Shown: in pieces, positions 1 through 7,307 of the stretch | Position numbering within the stretch: the first letter of the stretch is position 1 | How the letters are laid out: every line of letters starts with the position of its first letter | DNA from: Phycisphaerales bacterium PN19_bin_20 | Lineage (GTDB): Bacteria > Planctomycetota > Phycisphaerae > Phycisphaerales > UBA1924 | Direction: 5' to 3' | NCBI GenBank assembly: GCA_021173225.1 | Contig: JAJOLK010000002.1 | Span: 153,391 to 217,390, forward strand | DNA: 64,000 nucleotides | Position numbers and translations under genes: made by a program | Notes under the pieces: generated by a model | What the model was told of the DNA's origin: nothing | Seen by the model: only the letters and a program-made list of their open reading frames with translations | Database searches by the model: none

Positions 1-511
1 TAACGCCAACTTGTCCGGCACCCGCCGCGGCCGCACCACCGGGCTCCGTTTCACCGGCACCTCGGGCGGTGATTTCGAGCTTGCGGCTGCGAACGCCCCC
101 GCCCAAATCAACCCGAATGCCAATCAGGGCAACGAGAACGGGTTCTGGACGCCCACGGCCATCAACCGCTGGGACGCCTACCAGGGCTTCCAGCGCGCGA
201 GCCTCTTTGACGCTGACGACAATTACGTCAACCCCTACGGAACTCCCATCACCAACGGTGCTTTCACCGAATGGCTCAACATCTACGCCGTCACCGTCAA
301 CTTCACTGCCTTCGGCACCTCAACTGTGACGGGCTTCGCTTGGGGCAACCTCGGTAGGACGACCACGATCGTCGGCAGCAACACCATCATCGACCTGCTG
401 GTTGCGCCCGTCTCGAGCACCGCATCGATCCGCGTCACGCAGATCCCGGCTCCGGGCGCCGCCGCCCTCCTGGGTCTGGGCGTTCTGGCCGCCGGGCGTC
501 GCCGCCGCTAA
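1..511 (+). CDS. PEP-CTERM-like surface protein, 5' end outside window
   Basis: C-terminal part of a secreted protein. The reading frame is open to the window edge, so the start lies upstream; the first in-frame TTG at 11 is not a credible start because the homology to the paralog at 1234-2040 continues through it. The visible part shares the paralog's core (NPNANQGNENGFW, then DAYxGFQRA, then YVNPxGxPI). It ends in a sorting-type tail: a Pro-Gly pair, a short Ala/Leu/Gly hydrophobic stretch, and four arginines at the C-terminus. That architecture is typical of PEP-CTERM exosortase substrates. The biological role of the globular part is unknown. A rho-independent terminator follows at 589-620. 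Confidence 0.8.
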   Translation, partial: NANLSGTRRGRTTGLRFTGTSGGDFELAAANAPAQINPNANQGNENGFWTPTAINRWDAYQGFQRASLFDADDNYVNPYGTPITNGAFTEWLNIYAVTVNFTAFGTSTVTGFAWGNLGRTTTIVGSNTIIDLLVAPVSSTASIRVTQIPAPGAAALLGLGVLAAGRRRR

Positions 512-588
512 TCCAAGTCGGTCTTGGCTCAGAGGTATGAGCCCCTGAGCTGACCGAGGTTGGATTGACAACTTGAGTTTCTCGCGCA

Positions 589-620
589 GGCCACCGCACG
601 TCGGTGGCCTGTGTGTTTTT
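589..620 (+). terminator. Rho-independent terminator of the first gene
   Basis: Perfect 8-bp stem (GGCCACCG / CGGTGGCC) with a 5-nt loop, followed by TGTGTGTTTTT. It lies 78 nt after the stop codon. The 3' flank matches the terminator of the inverted paralog. Confidence 0.8.
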
Positions 621-1088
621 GGTGTAGGCGAGGGACAGGTGCGCGGAGAACGCGGAGAACGCGGAGTGAGGGGGTAGGAGCGCTGAGGGACGAGGGAAGG
701 CCGCCGAATGGTGCGCGGTGCGTGGGGAGTGGGGAGTGGGGAGTTCGGAGTGGTGAGTGGTTCGTGGCGAGTGGTGGACTTGAGCATCGCGAAGCGGCGT
801 GGGCCGGGTTGGCGGTACGGCCGGAGTGAAGGCCAGTGAAGATCTTCCCGACGCCCCCGTCTTTGGTTCCCGAGTCAGGCCATGAAGCCCCTGGGTTTCC
901 TGCCGTTGTCCGTCGCTGTAAACACTGTCCCTGCAGCCTGCCTCTCTGCACTTTGTGCCTCTACGCGCGGTCTGTCTAAACCCGATTCGTACCGCCGCAG
1001 TCTCTGCGTTCGCAGCGGATCGCTCCTGGCCTCTGGGTTGGGATTTCCGTGTTGCTCTTCTGTGCGTTGCGAGTCACGCAACTAAGCC

Positions 1089-1125
1089 AAAAACACACAG
1101 GCCGCCCCCTGCGGAGCGGCCTGTG
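1089..1125 (-). terminator. Rho-independent terminator of the second PEP-CTERM-like gene
   Basis: Perfect 10-bp inverted repeat (1096-1105 with 1116-1125) around a 10-nt loop. Read on the - strand it is followed by GTGTTTTT. It lies about 110 nt after the stop at 1234. Confidence 0.75.
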
Positions 1126-1233
1126 CTTGATGCGAACTATTCGAACCACACAGACCAGACGAGCTACACAAGCTCAACCAACAGGTCCGTGCGAATCAGC
1201 GTTGGCCTCAGCTTCTGGCTGGGGCCGAGCTGA

Positions 1234-2040
1234 TTAGCGGCGGCGACGGCCGGCGGCCAGCATGCCCAGGCCCAGGAGGGCGGCGGCGCCGGGGGTCGGG
1301 ACGAAGGTGACCGAGCCGGTCAGGGTCTGGAGGACCGGCGTTAGCAGCGCGTCGATGTTGGTGTTGGAACCGACGATCTGGGTTTGGGCGCCGAGATTGC
1401 CCCAGGCCCTCGCGTTGACACCGACGACGTTGTTAGCGAGGTTCGTGGTGCGGACCTCGAAGGCGTAGATGTTGGTCCAAGCGCCGAAGGAGCCGTCAAC
1501 GATGGGGGCGCCCCAGGGGTTGACGTAGGCGCCGTCCGAGTCTTCGAGGTTGGCGCGCTGGAAGCCAATGTAGGCATCGAAACGATTAATGGCGCTGGCG
1601 GTCCAGAAGCCGTTCTCGTTGCCCTGGTTGGCATTAGGGTTTACCTGTGTAGGAGCGTTGCCGGTGGCCACCTCGAAGGCGCCGCCCGAGGTGCCGGTGA
1701 AACGCAGGTTCGTGACACGACCACGACGGGTGGCGGAGGCGTTGGCGCCGCCGCGAGCGATCGTGCCATCACCGGTCAGGGTGATGAAGGCCGGGGTGGG
1801 GCCGAGGCCCACGCGGATGATGCCGAAGTTGGTCTGGCCAGCCGGACGAGCGCCACGGGCCTGCAGCCAGAAGCTGGCGACCGTGTTGCTGGTCTCGAAG
1901 TTATTGACGCCCGGCGTCTGGGTCGCCGCAAGCATGCCCGTCGGCAAGGTGTTCGGGATCAGGCGGAACTCGAAAGTTGCCTGAGCCATAGCCGTGCCAG
2001 TGGCAGCGGCAGCCATCAACGCAAAAGCGATACGGTTCAT
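1234..2040 (-). CDS. PEP-CTERM-like secreted surface protein
   Basis: A 268-aa exported protein of unknown function. The start at 2040 is chosen over the upstream in-frame start at 2079 because a clear GGAGGAGAAG ribosome binding site ends about 5 nt before it, and because translation from there gives a clean signal peptide (MNRIAFALMAAAATG, then an AMAQ cleavage region). The body is beta-rich by composition and parallels the truncated gene at the window start. The C-terminus has the tripartite sorting signal: Pro-Thr-Pro-Gly, a hydrophobic Ala/Leu stretch, and a terminal Arg4. Such tails are normally processed by exosortase, which is not in this window. It is convergent with its paralog, has its own promoter (2089-2116) and terminator (1089-1125), and is probably monocistronic. 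Confidence 0.85.
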   Translation of the reverse strand: MNRIAFALMAAAATGTAMAQATFEFRLIPNTLPTGMLAATQTPGVNNFETSNTVASFWLQARGARPAGQTNFGIIRVGLGPTPAFITLTGDGTIARGGANASATRRGRVTNLRFTGTSGGAFEVATGNAPTQVNPNANQGNENGFWTASAINRFDAYIGFQRANLEDSDGAYVNPWGAPIVDGSFGAWTNIYAFEVRTTNLANNVVGVNARAWGNLGAQTQIVGSNTNIDALLTPVLQTLTGSVTFVPTPGAAALLGLGMLAAGRRRR

Positions 2041-2344
2041 AGTCTTCTCCTCCGGGCCCAACAGGGGCCCTAACCACACACGGGCAGAAGAATACCACGT
2101 CTTTGTTCCCGTGCAAGTAGAATTGTCTGCAAGAACCGCAGATTGTCTCTCGAACTAGGTGATTACACTCATGAAAACGGGTGAAGACTAGGTTATTGGC
2201 GTATCTGGGATTGATTTCGTAGCAGAATGGTCAGTAGTTTGCCACTTTGGTAGGATGAAGTTCGGCATCTGGGGGTTGACGCCGATGCGCTTTGGTGATC
2301 GTGAGTAGGGCGGCGGGGCCGCACCGGGTGCTTTGGCGGTCCGA
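2041..2344. other. Intergenic region upstream of the PEP-CTERM-like gene and downstream of argF
   Basis: It holds the ribosome binding site and promoter of the leftward gene in the first 100 nt. The remaining 200 nt up to the argF stop show no gene, and no clear terminator for argF was found. Confidence 0.5.
2089..2116 (-). promoter_or_regulatory. Sigma-70-like promoter of the PEP-CTERM-like gene
   Basis: On the - strand TTGCAC, 16 nt, TATTCT. The -10 box ends 48 nt before the start codon, leaving room for the strong Shine-Dalgarno site. A small inverted repeat (TCTGC/GCAGA, 2126-2142) lies just upstream and could be an operator. Confidence 0.55.
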
Positions 2345-3322
2345 TCAGGGGGCCAGCAGCGAGAGCAGGAGGGCGTTTTGGGCGTGGAGTCGGTTTTTGG
2401 CTTGGTCGTAGACGACGCTTTGGGGGCCGTCGATGACTTCGTCGGTGACTTCATCGCCGCGTTCGGCGGGGAGACAGTGCATGAAGATGGCGTGCTTTGC
2501 GGCGCGGGCGAGCAGCGCGGGGTTGACCTGGTAGCTGCGCATGGCGCGGTAGCGCGCCTCGGCATCGCTGTGGTGCATGCTGACCCAGGCGTCGGTGTAG
2601 ATGGCGTCTGCGCCGTCAACGGCGCTGAGGCTGCTGGTGGTGGTGAGGCTGCCGCCGGAGGTTTGGGCGAGTTCTTTGCAGGTGTCGAGGATGTCTGTTG
2701 GGAGTACGTAGCCCTTTGGGCTAATGACGGTGATGTGCCCGCCGAGGAGGCAGAGTGCGTGTGCGAGGCTGGTGCAGACGTTGTTGCCGTCACCGAGATA
2801 GGCGAGCTTGAGGCCGGCGACTTTGCCGAAGCGCTGGCGGAGTGTGAGGACGTCTGCGAGCGCCTGGCAGGGGTGGTGGGTGTTGCTGAGGGCGTTGACG
2901 ACGGGGACTTGGGCGTGCTGTGCCATGCCTTCGAGGACGGACTGCTCGAAGACGCGGGCGACGACGCAGTGGGCAAATCGATCGAGGTTTTTGGCGTAAT
3001 CTTTGAGGGCCTCACGGCTTCCGATGCGTTCGGCGGAGTGGTCATAGAAGAGTGCGTGCCCCCCGAGGCGGTAGACGCCGACCTCGAAGCTGACGCGTGT
3101 GCGGAGGCTGGGTTTTTCGAAGAGGAGCACGACGCTCTTACCGCCGAGGGCGTGGGCGTGCGGCTGAGGGCGGGCCTTGAGCTCGAGTGCGAGGTTGAGC
3201 AGTGCTTCGAGCTCGGGGCGGGAGAGGTCTGTGACGGTGAGGAAGTCTTTGGTGCGCAGGGCGACAGGGCCGGTAGATTTGCGCGGCTTGGCGGTGGAGG
3301 TCTGTGGAGCGCGTTTGCTCAT
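2345..3322 (-). CDS. argF: Ornithine carbamoyltransferase
   Basis: Catalyses carbamoyl phosphate + ornithine to citrulline in arginine synthesis; cytosolic, normally trimeric. The 325-aa length is typical plus a short basic N-terminal extension. Visible motifs: the carbamoyl-phosphate loop SLRTR at residues 72-76 (usually STRTR), HPCQALAD at 150-157, LGDGNN in the ornithine domain, and HCLPA at 282-286, which supplies the active-site Cys. The YQVN region fits ornithine rather than aspartate carbamoyltransferase. No other arg genes are adjacent. The nearest upstream feature is the divergent dockerin ORF. Confidence is high for the transcarbamylase family and good for the ornithine substrate; N-acetylornithine is less likely but not excluded. 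Confidence 0.92.
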   Translation of the reverse strand: MSKRAPQTSTAKPRKSTGPVALRTKDFLTVTDLSRPELEALLNLALELKARPQPHAHALGGKSVVLLFEKPSLRTRVSFEVGVYRLGGHALFYDHSAERIGSREALKDYAKNLDRFAHCVVARVFEQSVLEGMAQHAQVPVVNALSNTHHPCQALADVLTLRQRFGKVAGLKLAYLGDGNNVCTSLAHALCLLGGHITVISPKGYVLPTDILDTCKELAQTSGGSLTTTSSLSAVDGADAIYTDAWVSMHHSDAEARYRAMRSYQVNPALLARAAKHAIFMHCLPAERGDEVTDEVIDGPQSVVYDQAKNRLHAQNALLLSLLAP

Positions 3323-3417
3323 GGTGAGAGTCCGTCGGCTGGGGTGAGGTCAGAGAGGAGTGGGGAAGGGGTGAGTTTAGAGGGCGCGGTGGGGCAAGGC
3401 TGGATGGTGGCAACGGG

Positions 3418-3828
3418 GTGTTGACGGTGCAGGCGCGTGCGAACACGGGTGTGCCGCTGTCAACTGGGCGGAGTGCGACGAGCAGCTTTGAGGCAAATCG
3501 GCTGGGCTTTGAGGTGTTTGAGCAGGCGGCAGCGACCAAGGCGCGTGGCGGGCCTGACGCCAACGGCGCGGCGGCGGATATCGAGATCGAGCTGAACCCG
3601 ACCTACTTGGCGAATTTGTTGCGGCTGGACCCGCTGCCGGCGGTGCGGACGTCGGCGGTGCCGGATGGTGAGCTGACGGCGGACGACGTGATCTTGTTCA
3701 TTTCACGGTTTACGGCGAGCAGCCCTTTGGCGGATATTGCGGTGCCTGGGCTGTCAGTGGGTCAGGACGGTGAGCTGACCGCGGATGACATCAGTATGTA
3801 TGTGAACCGGTTCACGACGGGGTGCTGA
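3418..3828 (+). CDS. GC-type dockerin fragment or small dockerin protein
   Basis: A 136-aa frame whose last 70 residues are two dockerin-like repeats (each with DGELTADD followed by a hydrophobic helix and an RFT or SRFT end), finishing in TTGC. The same module ends the proteins at 25399 and 60896. Unlike those, no signal peptide, globular domain or ribosome binding site is visible. The GTG start used here is arbitrary: the frame is open back to 3328. It is most likely the surviving 3' end of a longer exported protein, though a small secreted partner protein cannot be excluded. Confidence 0.5.
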   Translation: MLTVQARANTGVPLSTGRSATSSFEANRLGFEVFEQAAATKARGGPDANGAAADIEIELNPTYLANLLRLDPLPAVRTSAVPDGELTADDVILFISRFTASSPLADIAVPGLSVGQDGELTADDISMYVNRFTTGC

Positions 3829-3920
3829 GCGGAAGCGGTTGAGGGAGAGAGAGAACGGGGATCGAGGGAAGAGGGCGGGGTGATGAGGGTCGGGCCGGGG
3901 GCCAAATGACGGGTTGGAAA

Positions 3921-4034
3921 CCTGCCCCACGCAAGGCAAAGGCTTGGCAGGCTGAAGTCCTGTCCCATGCAAAGCGAAAGCATGGCAGGATGAATTCCTG
4001 TCCCATGCAAGTCAAAGGCATGGCGGTCTCTACT
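3921..4034. repeat. Three 38-nt imperfect palindromic direct repeats
   Basis: Copies begin at 3921, 3959 and 3997, exactly 38 nt apart. Each starts CCTGYCCCAYGCAA and, apart from the truncated last copy, ends TTGGCAGG or ATGGCAGG, so each unit folds into a hairpin. They lie just after the stop of the DUF1338 gene and may stabilise or end its transcript. Three contiguous copies without spacers rule out CRISPR. Confidence 0.75.
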
Positions 4035-5727
4035 TGGCGGCGGCGGTTGCGGGGATGGGCTGCAGTTGCGCGGCGGAGAGTGAGTTCAGGGCCAGGCCGA
4101 GGGCGAGGAAGGTTTCTTTGAGGCTTGTCTCCTGGGCGGCGGCGTAGGCGTGGTCGGTATCGATGATGGGGCGGCCGAGAACGGCTTCGAGCATGGCCTT
4201 GGTGTAGGTGGGGCGCGTGGCGGCGGTGGACTTGGTGCCGTATTGGCTGAGGTTGCTGGCGAAGATGCCGGCGGCGGAGACGGGTAGGAAGTCCTCATAG
4301 CGCTGGCCCTCAGCGCGGGCGTAGCCAAGGCGGACCAGCTCGCGCGGGTCGGTGGTGGTGATGGTGCCCTTGGCGGCGAGGCCGGCGGGCGTTGCGGAGT
4401 AGAGGCCCCAGACCAGCCCGGCGTCGAGAAGCTCAGTGAGAGTTTTTGGGAATGGCGCGAAGGCCTTTGCGCTGAGGGCCTCGTAGGCCGTGAAGTCTCT
4501 TTGGGCGAGGCCCGGATGCGCGGCGGTGTTCTGCTCGGCGGCGGCGAGGGCCTGGTCGTAAAGCTCGCGGCCCTTGGGCGTGGTGGCGTAGAAGCGCTGC
4601 TCGATCTCGCCGAAGCGGGCGGTGTGTGTGGTGCTGGTGGTTGTGGCGTCGGGGTTGGTGAAGGTGACGGCCTCGGTCAGGGCTTTGTAGGAATCTTGGC
4701 GCAGGAGCACGGGTGTGTCGGTGGCAGGGCCCTCGGTGGTATCTTTGAACCCGCTGTGCTTGAGATCGCCGAGGCGGAGGTCAGGTTTGGCGAGGCGCTG
4801 GGCGATGGTGGCGGCGGCGGTGGCGGCCAGTGCGTCAGCACCGGCCTGCGCGGGTGTGCGCTGGGGCAGGGCGTCAAGCTGGGTTTGGGGCAGGTTCTTA
4901 AAGTGCAGACGCATCCAGTCGCGGCTTGCCTGGTGGGCCAGGCGGAGCAAGGCCGTGGTGGCGCGGGCGATGAACTGCTCGCGGGTCAGCTCACCCATGG
5001 CGTGCTTCATGGAACTGGTGTACAGGTCCATGCACAGGGTGTTGGGGGTGAGGTGGTTGAGGTGGTGGCTCTGAAAGCAGGCGATATCAGCGGCGATTTT
5101 GAAGCCGACGTCGCTGAGCTGCTTGTACAGGGCGTGGTCGCGGGCCTGGCCAGTCCACTTAAAGATGCGGGTTGTGCCCTCGGTGATGAGGGCCTGCGCG
5201 TCGGGCTCACTGAGGCCGCCCTGGCTTTCGCCCTTGATGATCAGCTCTTTGGCGCGGTCACTAAAGACCTGGCGCGGGGCGAGGAGGGCCTCGATGCGGG
5301 CGCGGGTTTCGGGGTCGAACCAGTCGGTGCGCAGGAGGCTTGTGAAGACGCGGTGGTCGGGGAGAGCGCGGGAGCGGAAGGCCGTGGCGATGATCGGCTG
5401 GCTTTTTGCGCCGACGCTGGTCATGTCGTAGAAGTTGTGGGGCTCCAGATCAAACTGGGCGAAGAAGCGCCCGATCCAGCGGTACTCGTCGTCGCGGCCG
5501 ATGCGGATGGCGCCGTGGCGCTCGCCGCTGGTGGCGTCGAGCTGCGCGTCGGTGAGGGCGAAGCCCGGGTAGAGGGCGGCAAGGAGGTTGCAGACGGCGC
5601 GGTTGCAGAGGTGGTTGACCAGGAGGCTTTTGTCGTAGAGAGGGACCTCTTTGCCGAACATGCTGGAGAGCTCGGCAAAGAGGCTGTGCTGCATCTTGGT
5701 GCGGCTTGCGAACTGGGTGGCGCTCAT
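4030..5727 (-). CDS. DUF1338 / 2-oxoadipate dioxygenase-decarboxylase family protein
   Basis: A 565-aa soluble protein. The RHGAIR motif near residue 70, the following YDMTSVG region, the HHLNHLTP motif near residue 222, and the late YEDFLPVSAAGIF segment are the signatures of the DUF1338 (YdcJ/HglS) family. These are non-haem iron enzymes; the characterised HglS converts 2-oxoadipate to 2-hydroxyglutarate in lysine breakdown. The conserved His residues in the RHG and HxNH motifs would be metal ligands. The protein is about 100 aa longer than typical members, mostly in the middle. The start at 5727 has a GGAGG site 9 nt upstream, and a TAAACT box lies further back. No other lysine-catabolism gene is nearby, so the substrate is not settled. 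Confidence 0.8.
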   Translation of the reverse strand: MSATQFASRTKMQHSLFAELSSMFGKEVPLYDKSLLVNHLCNRAVCNLLAALYPGFALTDAQLDATSGERHGAIRIGRDDEYRWIGRFFAQFDLEPHNFYDMTSVGAKSQPIIATAFRSRALPDHRVFTSLLRTDWFDPETRARIEALLAPRQVFSDRAKELIIKGESQGGLSEPDAQALITEGTTRIFKWTGQARDHALYKQLSDVGFKIAADIACFQSHHLNHLTPNTLCMDLYTSSMKHAMGELTREQFIARATTALLRLAHQASRDWMRLHFKNLPQTQLDALPQRTPAQAGADALAATAAATIAQRLAKPDLRLGDLKHSGFKDTTEGPATDTPVLLRQDSYKALTEAVTFTNPDATTTSTTHTARFGEIEQRFYATTPKGRELYDQALAAAEQNTAAHPGLAQRDFTAYEALSAKAFAPFPKTLTELLDAGLVWGLYSATPAGLAAKGTITTTDPRELVRLGYARAEGQRYEDFLPVSAAGIFASNLSQYGTKSTAATRPTYTKAMLEAVLGRPIIDTDHAYAAAQETSLKETFLALGLALNSLSAAQLQPIPATAAAK

Positions 5728-5834
5728 GGGTGAACCTCCGCGTGCTGGTGGCAGAGTTTACGTCGTGCTTGGCGGCTGGTGGGGCTGGCCGGGGTTGGTT
5801 CTGGGACGGGGCTGTGGCGGCTGTTGAACGCTGG

Positions 5835-5840
5835 TACACT
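5835..5840 (+). promoter_or_regulatory. Putative leaderless-type -10 box
   Basis: TGGTACACT: a TACACT hexamer with TGG in front, 9 nt before the ATG at 5850. No Shine-Dalgarno site is present. Confidence 0.45.
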
Positions 5841-5849
5841 CGCGGCTTG

Positions 5850-7238
5850 ATGGATCAGAATGGCACAGCACGGGGTGTGGGCGTAGTTGCGGGGGTTGGC
5901 TGGGCGGCCTACTTGGCCAGCAGCTGGACCTGGTGCATTGGGATGTTCTTGCCTGTGCTGCTGGTGCGCGACTTTGGCGCGGCGGGGCTGTGGGCGTTTG
6001 TGGCCTTTGCAGTGCCGAATGTTGTGGGGGCGGCCGCGCTGGGGTGGACGGTCTCTTCACCGGCCAGTGCGCGGCGGCTGCTGACTGAGCACTGGTTCAT
6101 GGTGCGTGCGTTTGGCGCGGTGACGGTGGCGTATCAGGCGTTCTTTGCCGCGTGGCTTGGCCTGTGCGCGACGAGCGCTGTTGGCGGGAGTGGTCTGGGT
6201 GGGCTGGCATGGTTTGCACCGCTGGGGGCGATGCTGGTGGTGAGCGTGCTGCCAGGGATGGGGGGCAGGGGCGGTGGGGTGGAGAGTGGTGGGGTGGCGG
6301 TGCGGCAGCGGGCGTTTTTGGTGGTGAGTGTGCTGGTAACGCTGCTCTCGCTGGCTGTGCTTGCGTGGGCGGCGGTTGGGCATGGGGTCGGCGGTGTGGG
6401 TGGTGTGTTGGGTGGGGGCGTTGGTGGTGAAGAGGTAACAAATGGGGGCATGAGTGGTGGTGTGCGGCCGAGCGGTGAGCTACTGCCGTTGGTGGCAATT
6501 TGCATATTGGGCTTTGGGCTTTGCCCATACCTTGACGCGACGTTTTTGCGGGCGCGGGTCGAGGCGGCGGAGCGGTCGCCGTTGGCGTTTGGGCTGGGGT
6601 TTGGGTGGCTGTTTGCGGCGATGATCGTTGGGACGCTGGTGCTTGCGCCGGTGCTGATGCCGCTGGCCCGGGGCTTGCCGCCGAGCCTCTCGGGGTGGAG
6701 TTCGGCTGGTAGCGGCCCGAGCTGGGCGCTGGTGCTTGGGCTGCACGTGTGCGTGCAATTGCTCTTTACAGCGCGGGTGCACAGCATGGAGCTGGCGTGT
6801 GACGCGGCGACGCCCGATGGGCGCGGGCTGCTGCGGGGCGGGCTGCTGCGGGGCTTAGTGGCGCCGGCGGCGGTGATCGTCGGCGGGTTGCTGGCAGGCT
6901 GGGCCTGGGTGCAGGGCCCGAGCATCGAGGCGATCGCCGGCGGCGGGCTGCGAGCGGGCGAGGTTGTCTATCGGTTGCTGCTCGGCGCGTATGGCCTGGT
7001 CTTTCCGGCGTATGTGCTGATCTGCGTTTGGCCGGTGCGGCTGCCCAACGGCGTGCGGGTCACCGGGCCGACGCGCTCGCGGGTGGTTTGGTTGATCGCG
7101 GCGTGCGCGCTGGCGATGCCGGCGATGTGGGCGGGGTTCATCCACCTGCGGATGTGGTGGCTGCTGGCGGGCGTGGCGATCGTGCTGGCGGCGGCGGTTG
7201 GCGCGCGGCGCGGGGTGCGGCGGGGGGCGGGCTTCTAG
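5850..7238 (+). CDS. Polytopic membrane protein of unknown function
   Basis: 462 aa with roughly twelve hydrophobic segments and a basic C-terminus, so a probable integral inner-membrane transporter-like protein. The first helices (AYLASSWTWCIGMFLP) look like the opening of a secondary transporter, but no family is recognised with confidence. A glycine- and valine-rich loop around residues 180-215 is low-complexity. The start at 5850 is preferred over the upstream start at 5706: the first 48 residues of the longer frame overlap the control region of the divergent DUF1338 gene, and a -10-like box lies just before 5850. The coding strand is strikingly G-rich. Confidence 0.75.
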   Translation: MDQNGTARGVGVVAGVGWAAYLASSWTWCIGMFLPVLLVRDFGAAGLWAFVAFAVPNVVGAAALGWTVSSPASARRLLTEHWFMVRAFGAVTVAYQAFFAAWLGLCATSAVGGSGLGGLAWFAPLGAMLVVSVLPGMGGRGGGVESGGVAVRQRAFLVVSVLVTLLSLAVLAWAAVGHGVGGVGGVLGGGVGGEEVTNGGMSGGVRPSGELLPLVAICILGFGLCPYLDATFLRARVEAAERSPLAFGLGFGWLFAAMIVGTLVLAPVLMPLARGLPPSLSGWSSAGSGPSWALVLGLHVCVQLLFTARVHSMELACDAATPDGRGLLRGGLLRGLVAPAAVIVGGLLAGWAWVQGPSIEAIAGGGLRAGEVVYRLLLGAYGLVFPAYVLICVWPVRLPNGVRVTGPTRSRVVWLIAACALAMPAMWAGFIHLRMWWLLAGVAIVLAAAVGARRGVRRGAGF

Positions 7239-7307
7239 ATTTGCGGACGTGAGAAGCCGCCGGCAGGCTGAGGTGGGTTCGAGGGCCTTCTGGGCGAATG
7301 ATCGGGG

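Larger units (their letters stand above)
512..1233. other. Intergenic region between convergent paralogs
   Basis: About 720 nt without a convincing gene. It holds one terminator for each flanking gene (589-620 and 1089-1125). Between them are G-rich degenerate short repeats: three copies of a GCGGAGAAC-type 9-mer at 643-666 and several GTGGGGA units near 721-745. The small ORFs on both strands have no recognisable start signals or family features. Confidence 0.6.

Noticed and set aside
2333-3424. 363-codon + strand frame opposite argF
   Set aside because: Shadow of argF; no motif, and argF is intact.
3921-4034. CRISPR array
   Set aside because: Only three contiguous copies, palindromic throughout, no spacers, no cas genes.
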